Assembly (NCBI GenBank): GCA_005239795.1
Contig: SBBH01000140.1
Location: 1 to 10,128 of the forward strand
Direction: 5' to 3'
DNA from: Planctomycetales bacterium
GTDB lineage: Bacteria; Planctomycetota; SBBH01
DNA length: 10,128 nucleotides
The notes beneath the pieces were generated by a model. It had not been told where the DNA came from. It did not search any database and saw only the letters and a list, made by a program, of their open reading frames with translations. Within the stretch, counting starts at the first letter, position 1. Each line of letters opens with the position of its first letter. Both the position numbers and the translations under genes were made by a program. Below are positions 1 through 5,143 of the stretch, in pieces.

Positions 1-89
1 CCCAGAGGTATCGTCGCCCCTGCGGGCCGGCTTTTTCTACTGGCCCGCTGCCTCCAAAAAGACGGAAGCAGTCTTCAGGCAAGATAAGG

Positions 90-125
90 AAAAAAGGCCG
101 CGAGGCGGGGATCGGGACCCCGCCT
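90..125 (-). terminator. Candidate intrinsic terminator after the four-helix-bundle gene
   Basis: On the minus strand, just past the TGA at 130-128, AGGCGGGG (125-118) can pair perfectly with CCCCGCCT (110-103) around a 7-nt loop. Six T residues follow at 95-90. The 7-nt gap between stem and T-run is longer than ideal, so this is a plausible but not textbook rho-independent terminator. Confidence 0.4.
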
Positions 126-127
126 GA

Positions 128-545
128 TCATCCGCTGGCGATGAGTTTGCCGAGCATTCGAGTGACATGATCGCAAGAGTCCCAGAGCTCGGCAAAATGG
201 GTCTCGGGGAGAAAGCCCAGACGATGTCCCACCTCGAGACACGCGGCGAGTTCGTGTGCCGATCCGATCGCGATCTCGAAGAACCGCCGCCGCTCGGCTC
301 GCGAGGGACGGCCGAGCCCCTTCCGCCTACGCACCTGCGACTCCGTCACAGGTGAGCTACGGCGGACCCGCCGTAGGACCGACAGGTCCGTAGGCGGGCG
401 GCATATTGAGCGGGATCGATCCGGCCGAGCGGCGCGCCTGATCGGCGAGCCACCCATAGCCCCGCGGGAGGTTCCGGGTCCAGACGGCGGCCTCCGTCAC
501 CAGATCCACCGATTTCCGATACGCCCGACATCCGTGAAGATTCAT
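128..545 (-). pseudogene. Broken four-helix-bundle protein (23S rRNA intervening-sequence / S23 type)
   Basis: The reading frame opens at ATG 545 with a good Shine-Dalgarno (AAAGGAGA) about 5 nt upstream and encodes helix 1 and the start of helix 2, ending in the family signature RRSAGSIPLN. There it meets a palindromic insertion that brings an in-frame TAG at 359-357. The rest of the protein (GLGRPSRAERRRFFEIAIGS onward, to a TGA at 128) continues in a different frame from about 322. Removing 76 nt joins the halves into the usual S-I-P-x-N-I-A-E-G-x-G-R arrangement with a total near 115 residues, normal for this family. Members form small helical bundles; related genes lie in 23S rRNA intervening sequences or beside diversity-generating retroelements, but many are solitary, and the function of solitary copies is unknown. 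No retroelement or rRNA is visible here. Two truncated peptides could be made but are unlikely to fold. Confidence 0.8.
323..397. repeat. Palindromic insertion element inside the four-helix-bundle gene
   Basis: The ends are 15-nt inverted repeats with one mismatch: CCGCCTACGCACCTG (323-337) and CAGGTCCGTAGGCGG (383-397). Inside lie further hairpins: CTACGGCGG/CCGCCGTAG (357-365 and 368-376, perfect 9-bp arms with a 2-nt loop), GGACC/GGTCC (376-380 and 385-389) and CACCTG/CAGGTG (332-337 and 349-354). No ORF fits inside, so this is a non-autonomous, highly structured element like REP/MITE-class repeats. It interrupts the N-I-A-E-G codons of the host gene, and its net effect of 76 nt accounts exactly for the frame change between the two halves. 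Confidence 0.8.
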
Positions 546-548
546 TCG

Positions 549-624
549 CGTCTCCTTTCTGGCGCCAGCGAGGCGCCCTCAACCCAAGGGGGCGCCGAGC
601 TGGCGACTTCAAGGAAAGGAGACG
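549..624 (-). promoter_or_regulatory. Long imperfect hairpin that would sequester the ribosome binding site
   Basis: CGTCTCCTTTC (549-559) pairs perfectly over 11 bp with GAAAGGAGACG (614-624). Inside it, CGCCAGCGAGGCGCCC (563-578) pairs 14 of 16 with 590-605 around an 11-nt loop. In minus-strand RNA, the 3' arm contains AAAGGAG, the only good Shine-Dalgarno for the ATG at 545. The structure would therefore hide the ribosome binding site while leaving the start codon just outside the stem. It may be a translational switch or simply a second palindromic repeat that landed here. Confidence 0.55.
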
Positions 625-690
625 GGAATCGGATTTCGGGATGTCGAGTTTCTGGAAACGGGTGACGGGTTCCGGGCTTCCGGGTTTCGT
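625..690. repeat. Degenerate short tandem repeat tract (CCCG-rich)
   Basis: On the minus strand this stretch reads as an irregular series of 7-9 nt units such as GAAACCCG, GAAGCCCG, GAACCCG, TCACCCG, CATCCCG and ATTCCCG. No coding signal fits it, although frames stay open because of the composition. It lies between the end of lptB and the hairpin upstream of the four-helix-bundle gene. Positions 691-802, between this tract and lptB, show nothing that I can name. Confidence 0.5.
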
Positions 691-802
691 CCGTCGCTGT
701 TGTCGCCAGAAGCGTCCCCGGCGACCGCGAGGCGATGGATGCCGCCAACCGCGACCGCCGGTAGGGCCGCAATCAGAGCGGCCGCCTGGCGCATGCCGTT
801 GA

Positions 803-1537
803 CTACAGCTTGAACTCTTCGCCGAGGTAGGCCGTACGCACCTGGGGATCCTCCACGATCTCCCACGGGCGCCCCTCTTTTAGGATCTGTCCGTCCTGGA
901 TGATGTAGGCGCGGTCTGTGGCGGCCAGGGTCTCGCGGACATTGTGGTCGGTCACGAGGATCCCGATTCCATCGGTTTTCAAGCCCGCGATGATCCGCTT
1001 GATGTCGGCGACCGCGATCGGGTCGACCCCCGAAAACGGCTCATCGAGAAGGATCACCTTCGGCCGCACGAGGAGAGCGCGTGCGATCTCGAGGCGGCGG
1101 CGCTCCCCTCCGGAGAGGGTTCCGGCGAGCGATTCCCGGAGCTTCCAGAGCCCGAAGCGCGTCAGCAGTTCCTCGATGCGGGGCTGGCGCTTCCCCTTTT
1201 CCGGCTCGATGAATTCCAAAACGCCCATCAGGTTGTCGTAGACCGTCAAGCGCTGGAAGACGGAGGGCTCCTGCGAGAGGTACCCCATCCCGCGCCGGGC
1301 TCTCAAGAAAACCGACAGGTGCGAGATCTCCTGCCCCGAGAGGAGCACGCGGCCGGCGTCCGGGATCTCCATGCCCATCACCATTCGGAAGGTGGTGGTC
1401 TTGCCGGCGCCGTTTCGGCCCAGAAGCCCCACCACCTCGCCCGCCGCCACGGTGAGGGTGACGCCCGAGACCACCTCGCGCCGCCCAAAGCGCTTGCGCA
1501 AATCTTGGGCAGCAAGCACCGGTCCGGAAGAGATCAC
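803..1537 (-). CDS. lptB: LPS export ABC transporter ATP-binding protein LptB
   Basis: This is the cytoplasmic ATPase that powers extraction of lipopolysaccharide from the inner membrane through LptFG to the Lpt bridge. From the GTG start the product is 244 residues, matching the family (about 240). Visible motifs are Walker A GRNGAGKTT (40-48), Q-loop Gln89 in YLSQEPSVF, signature LSGGE (141-145), Walker B VILLDEP with catalytic Glu166, D-loop SGVD (169-172) and switch His198. The YLSQEPSVF segment and the C-terminal AYLGEEFKL end are typical of LptB and set it apart from LivF-type ATPases. The GTG at 1537-1535 overlaps the lepB TGA (GTGA) and has AAGGAAG just upstream, so I prefer it to the ATG at 1579, which would add 14 residues lying wholly inside lepB. 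It is the last gene of the lepA-lepB-lptB operon; no lptA, lptC, lptF or lptG is in view. Confidence 0.93.
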   Translation of the reverse strand: MISSGPVLAAQDLRKRFGRREVVSGVTLTVAAGEVVGLLGRNGAGKTTTFRMVMGMEIPDAGRVLLSGQEISHLSVFLRARRGMGYLSQEPSVFQRLTVYDNLMGVLEFIEPEKGKRQPRIEELLTRFGLWKLRESLAGTLSGGERRRLEIARALLVRPKVILLDEPFSGVDPIAVADIKRIIAGLKTDGIGILVTDHNVRETLAATDRAYIIQDGQILKEGRPWEIVEDPQVRTAYLGEEFKL

Positions 1538-2877
1538 CGGACTTCCTTCAAGCTGATCCGTTTCCAGGGGATCTTCCAAGGCCAGTCGAATTCGAGGTAC
1601 AAGAGGGCATAGGAGGCGCGCCCCAGGATCCGCTCCCGCAGGACCGTATGGACCTGCTGAAGGTCGGGGGAGTTCCAGCCGCGGCTGTCGTTGGAGTTCG
1701 TGCTGTTGTCCCCCAGGAAGAAATATTCCCCCTCGGGGATGTCGAACGCTGCCAGGGGGTCGGGAATATAGTAGAGATCCCGGTCGATTCGGAGGTGGTT
1801 TAAGATCAACGTTCCCTCGCCTCCGATCTCGATGCCGGAGGCGGCCCGGGCCCCGGGCGGCGTCCCCTCGACCGTCTGCATGAGCAGTTCGGCGCCGCCC
1901 ACCGACAGGCGTATCCGATCATCGGCGTTCTCGAAGGAGACGGCCGTTTCGCGCCCGTCCGCCAGGCGCCGTGCCACGGGCCATCGGGCGATCTCCTTCC
2001 CGTCCCTCAGATGCCAGACGATCCCCTCTTCGGCTGTCGACAGACGGAAGGTGAACGTATCCCCATCCTCCCGGATCGTTCCTTCAACAGCTCCCCCCTG
2101 GGACGCCGTCGCCGAGAAGGCGAGCCTTAAATCCCCCACGGGGTGCGGTCCATACCTCGACGAACCGTTGTTGTAGACGAGATCGCTCTCGATCGGCCGG
2201 GCGAACGTCATCCGGGCGGTCCCGATCGATGCGGCCTCCCGGCGCCACACCCCTTTCTCGGCGGTCCAGGCCGGATTGTGCGTCCAGGCCGCCCGATGCG
2301 GGTTCTCCATGCGGCTGTCATAGACGGGGATCCAGACCGCCTCCTGCACCTTCCAGGGCTTGGCGGCGATGGCGCCATTGACCTGGAGGTCCCCATGGCG
2401 GATCTCGATCCGCTCGCCCGGGAGCCCGACCAACCGCTTGATGTAGTTCAGAGGGCGCGCCCGCTCATCAAAAAAGCGGAAGACCACCACTTCCCACCGC
2501 GCGGGATCCTTAAAAAGATAAATCCACTTATTGGCGATGATCTTGTGTCCCCCGTGGTCGGCGAAATCCTTGAGGCGGTTTTCCAGGCCGCACGAGGCGC
2601 ACCGCGCTCTCTGCCCCCGGAGCGCTGCCGCCTCCCCCTGGGGAGCCCCCACGACATAGCTCCAGCCGCATCGGGGGCAATCCACCCGCACATGCGTCCC
2701 ATAGAGGGTCTCGGCCATGGAGCCTGTGGGGATCTTAAAAATCTCGACGACGTAGTAGCGCACCAGGAGCACGATCACGATCGCCCCGACGATCTGGCGG
2801 ACGTTTTCGCGCAGCCAATACCCAAAGGTGTGGCGCTGCGCTTCGCGAGCGGCATCAACAGAAGGCTCGTGGCTCAT
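1534..2877 (-). CDS. lepB: Signal peptidase I with zinc ribbon and large beta-rich insertion
   Basis: This membrane-bound serine protease (S26 family) removes signal peptides from exported proteins. From ATG 2877 it has 447 residues: a transmembrane segment at about 27-45, then PTGSM with nucleophile Ser53, and the general base Lys147 in YIKRLVGLPGE. The box E motif GDNSTNSNDSRG lies at 389-400. Between Ser53 and Lys147 lie two CxxC pairs (Cys67/70 and Cys93/96), a probable zinc ribbon. Between the Lys box and box E is an insertion of about 190 residues. Its second half (about 245-368) reads as alternating beta strands, like a concanavalin-type sandwich, ending in LRIDRDLYY. Typical bacterial enzymes are shorter; this layout recalls planctomycete signal peptidases. 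A GTG at 2961 would add 28 residues encoded mostly inside lepA, and I regard it as less likely. lepA ends 16 nt upstream; lptB follows with overlap. Confidence 0.92.
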   Translation of the reverse strand: MSHEPSVDAAREAQRHTFGYWLRENVRQIVGAIVIVLLVRYYVVEIFKIPTGSMAETLYGTHVRVDCPRCGWSYVVGAPQGEAAALRGQRARCASCGLENRLKDFADHGGHKIIANKWIYLFKDPARWEVVVFRFFDERARPLNYIKRLVGLPGERIEIRHGDLQVNGAIAAKPWKVQEAVWIPVYDSRMENPHRAAWTHNPAWTAEKGVWRREAASIGTARMTFARPIESDLVYNNGSSRYGPHPVGDLRLAFSATASQGGAVEGTIREDGDTFTFRLSTAEEGIVWHLRDGKEIARWPVARRLADGRETAVSFENADDRIRLSVGGAELLMQTVEGTPPGARAASGIEIGGEGTLILNHLRIDRDLYYIPDPLAAFDIPEGEYFFLGDNSTNSNDSRGWNSPDLQQVHTVLRERILGRASYALLYLEFDWPWKIPWKRISLKEVR

Positions 2878-2894
2878 GGCCCATGGCCCATGGC
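2875..2894 (-). repeat. Three tandem GGCCATG units at the lepB start codon
   Basis: On the plus strand CATGGCC occurs at 2875-2881 and 2882-2888, with a third copy from 2889 that matches over its first six bases (CATGGC). Read on the minus strand, it places an ATG at 2891, 2884 and 2877, each in a different frame. Only the 2877 ATG opens lepB. The 2891 ATG lies 5 nt after a G-rich Shine-Dalgarno-like stretch (2907-2897) and encodes a five-residue peptide whose TGA overlaps the lepB ATG as ATGA. Confidence 0.6.
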
Positions 2895-4699
2895 TATTCT
2901 TCCCCCCGCGTGGAAAGGACGCTCCTGAATGCCTCCTGCGGGATCTGGACGCGTCCGACACTCTTCATCCGCTTTTTCCCTTCCTTCTGCTTTTCCCAGA
3001 GCTTGCGCTTGCGCGTGATGTCGCCGCCGTAGCACTTGGCGGTGACATTCTTGGCAAGGGCCCGGATCGTCTCGCGTGCCAGGATCTTCCCTCCCACGGC
3101 CGCCTGCAAGGGGATCTCGAAGAGGTGCCGCGGGATCTCCTTCCGGAGCTTCACTAGGAGCGCGCGCCCCCGCCGCGGGGCCTCCGCGCTATGGCAGACG
3201 GTCAAGAGGGCGTCGACCGACTCGCCGTTGACGAGGATGTCGACCTTCACCAAGTCCTCCGCGACGTAGCGCGGCTCGTCGTAGTCCATCGTGCCATAGC
3301 CGCGCGTCACGGATTTCAGGCGGTCAAAAAAATCGAAGACGATCTCCGCCAAAGGCATGTCAAAAATCTCCACCACCCGCTCGCGTCCCAGGTAGTCTGT
3401 TTTCACGAACGTCCCGCGGCGCTCCTCCGCGAGCTTCATCACGGAGCCGATCGAGGCCGTGGGGATGATGAGATGGGTGCGCACCACCGGCTCGCGGAAT
3501 TCCAGGATCGAGCCGGGGTCGGGAATCTGGGAGGGGTTCGAGACGCGCACGACCTTTTGATTACTTAAAAGAAGCTCGTAGGTGACGTTGGGGGCCGTCT
3601 GCACCAGAGCGAGGTGGCTTTCGCGTTCCAGGCGCTCTTGAACGATCTCCATGTGCAGAAGCCCCAAGAAGCCGCACCGGAAGCCGAACCCGAGCGCCGT
3701 CGAGGTCTCCGGCTCGAAGACAAACGACGCATCGTTTAAGTGCAGTTTGTGGAGCGCCACGCGCAGCTTCTCGAAATCGGAGCTTTCGGCCGGATACAAG
3801 CCGCAAAAAACCATCGGCTGAGGCTCCCGATACCCGGGGAGCGCCGAAATCTCGCCCGCTTTGGCTGCGTCAGTGAGCGTGTCGCCGATCCGGACGTCGG
3901 CCATTTCCTTCAAGTTCGCGGCTAGATATCCCACGTCGCCGGCGGCCAGCGCCTCGACGGGAGTCTGCGCCGGCGCGAAGCGCCCCACCTCCATTATCTC
4001 GTAGGTCCCCCCCGACTGCATGAGCCGCACCTTCTGCCCCTTGCGCACGGTGCCGTCCACGACGCGCACATAGAGGATCACCCCGCGGTAGGCGTCGAAG
4101 ACCGAGTCGAAGACAAGCGCCCGGAGGGGGGCGCCGGGATTTCCCGCCGGGGGAGGAATGCGCGTCACGATCGCCTCCAGAATCTCGGCAATCCCGATCC
4201 CCTTCTTGGCGCTGGCCTTCAGCATCGCCTCGGCGGGAAACCCGAAGGTCCTCTCGAGCTCCTCGGCCACCTCGTCGACGCGGGCGTTCGCCATGTCGAT
4301 CTTGTTGATAATCGGGACAAGCGCGAGCCCCGCCGACTGCGCCTTGTAGAAATTGGCCATCGTCTGGGCCTCGACCCCTTGGCTGGCGTCGACGACGAGC
4401 AGCGCCCCCTCGCAGGCGGCCAGGGCCCGCGAGACCTCGTAGCCGAAGTCGACGTGCCCCGGCGTGTCGATCAGGTTCAGCCGGTAGGACGTCCCCGCAC
4501 GCTCATAGGGAAGCGTCACGGCGCTCGCCTTGATGGTGATCCCGCGTTCCCGCTCCAGATCCATCGAATCCAGGATCTGGTTCTGGAAGGTGCGCGCGTC
4601 GATGACGCCGGTTTTCAAAAGTAATTGGTCGGCCAGGGTCGACTTCCCGTGGTCAATGTGCGCGATGATGCAGAAATTCCGGATCCGTGCAGGGTCCAT
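2894..4699 (-). CDS. lepA: Elongation factor 4 (LepA), ribosomal back-translocase GTPase
   Basis: LepA is a translational GTPase related to EF-G that acts on stalled or mistranslocated ribosomes and affects initiation and 30S maturation. The 601-residue length matches the family (599 in E. coli). GTPase motifs are clear: G1 AHIDHGKST (13-21), G2 RGIT (52-55), G3 DTPGH (78-82), G4 NKID (132-135) and G5 in KASAKKG near 160-166. The LepA-specific C-terminal domain is complete, including the run of basic residues and the closing SVGRVQIPQEAF. The ATG at 4699 lacks a convincing Shine-Dalgarno and is followed directly by the canonical RIRNFCIIAHIDHGKS. It is the first gene of the lepA-lepB-lptB operon, the classic lepA-lepB pairing seen in many bacteria. 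Confidence 0.97.
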   Translation of the reverse strand: MDPARIRNFCIIAHIDHGKSTLADQLLLKTGVIDARTFQNQILDSMDLERERGITIKASAVTLPYERAGTSYRLNLIDTPGHVDFGYEVSRALAACEGALLVVDASQGVEAQTMANFYKAQSAGLALVPIINKIDMANARVDEVAEELERTFGFPAEAMLKASAKKGIGIAEILEAIVTRIPPPAGNPGAPLRALVFDSVFDAYRGVILYVRVVDGTVRKGQKVRLMQSGGTYEIMEVGRFAPAQTPVEALAAGDVGYLAANLKEMADVRIGDTLTDAAKAGEISALPGYREPQPMVFCGLYPAESSDFEKLRVALHKLHLNDASFVFEPETSTALGFGFRCGFLGLLHMEIVQERLERESHLALVQTAPNVTYELLLSNQKVVRVSNPSQIPDPGSILEFREPVVRTHLIIPTASIGSVMKLAEERRGTFVKTDYLGRERVVEIFDMPLAEIVFDFFDRLKSVTRGYGTMDYDEPRYVAEDLVKVDILVNGESVDALLTVCHSAEAPRRGRALLVKLRKEIPRHLFEIPLQAAVGGKILARETIRALAKNVTAKCYGGDITRKRKLWEKQKEGKKRMKSVGRVQIPQEAFRSVLSTRGEE

Positions 4700-4710
4700 A
4701 GAAGCCCGCC

Positions 4711-4740
4711 ATCATAACGAAAGTCTGGACCTCGTTTCAG
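4711..4740 (-). promoter_or_regulatory. Candidate sigma-70-type promoter for lepA-lepB-lptB
   Basis: The -10 box TATGAT (4716-4711, five of six consensus bases) has CTGAAA (4740-4735, four of six) 18 nt upstream. Transcription would begin only about 4-6 nt before the lepA ATG, giving a nearly leaderless message, which fits the lack of a Shine-Dalgarno there. Chance matches of this quality are common. Confidence 0.35.
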
Positions 4741-4820
4741 TCTCCACGACACTCACGGATTTCGCTCCTCCCGGATTCTCAAGTGAAATCTCCTATTGGA
4801 AACCATTAGGATGAAGAGAA

Positions 4821-5021
4821 ATGTTTTTGAAAGTGCGATGCCGCGGAGGGTTTTCGACTTTTCTGTCCCTGGCGGCGGTTCTCTTGTCCGGCGTCCTGGG
4901 GGAGGGGGCCCCGCTGCCCCTGGAGCGTGCCATCACGCTCCACTTCGACGGCAAGATCGAGGAAGCCCACCGAGTTTTGCCACGAGAGGCGCCAGAGGAA
5001 ATTCCAGCGTTGGAGACGTAG
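4821..5021 (+). CDS. Small exported protein, truncated by an in-frame TAG
   Basis: I do not recognise a family. The 66-residue product starts with MFLKVRCRGG followed by a hydrophobic core (STFLSLAAVLLSGVLG), a plausible signal peptide or anchor. The mature part, LERAITLHFDGKIEEAHRVL, resembles one TPR-like helical pair. The frame is closed by TAG at 5019-5021 but stays open for 21 more sense codons (ending WDAKEEKFVLVR) to a second TAG at 5085-5087. That tail has the same charged, helical character and codon use as the body, so the first TAG may be a recent nonsense mutation or a read-through stop. The start has an in-frame TGA three codons upstream and a purine-rich leader (AGGATGAAGAGAA). 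It lies 56 nt before the sigma gene (counted from the second TAG), probably in the same transcript and divergent from lepA. Confidence 0.45.
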   Translation: MFLKVRCRGGFSTFLSLAAVLLSGVLGEGAPLPLERAITLHFDGKIEEAHRVLPREAPEEIPALET

Positions 5022-5143
5022 CTCGAGGATCAAGCCGAACGCTTGTCGTGGGACGCCAAAGAAGAGAAGTTCGTTCTCGTGAGGTAGATGGCGGATTTCC
5101 TTTTTCCTTGTGAAAATCAGGGTGGGGTGGCGTCTAATAAGGT

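Noticed and set aside
22..48. Hairpin GCGGGCC/GGCCCGC near the left edge as a terminator of a gene outside the window
   Set aside because: Its T-run lies inside the 13-nt loop rather than after the stem, so it does not fit an intrinsic terminator.
128..545. Diversity-generating retroelement accessory gene (avd-like) for the four-helix-bundle protein
   Set aside because: No reverse transcriptase, template repeat or variable repeat is visible within the window.
609..866. Minus-strand open frames at 609-866 and 542-772
   Set aside because: They are kept open by the CCCG repeat tract; the N-termini lie in lptB or begin without a ribosome binding site, and no domain is visible.
1538..1579. ATG at 1579 as the lptB start
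   Set aside because: It would encode 14 extra residues entirely within lepB; the GTGA overlap with AAGGAAG upstream and the normal family length favour 1537.
944..1612. Plus-strand open frames over lptB, lepB, lepA (for example 944-1612 and 2143-2928) and over the secreted gene (8510-9214)
   Set aside because: All are antisense shadows of well-supported minus-strand genes and have shadow-like Arg/Pro/His-rich composition.
2878..2961. GTG at 2961 as the lepB start
   Set aside because: The added 28 residues lie mainly inside the conserved lepA end and have no homologous look; not excluded, since the ATG at 2877 has an unusual ribosome binding arrangement.
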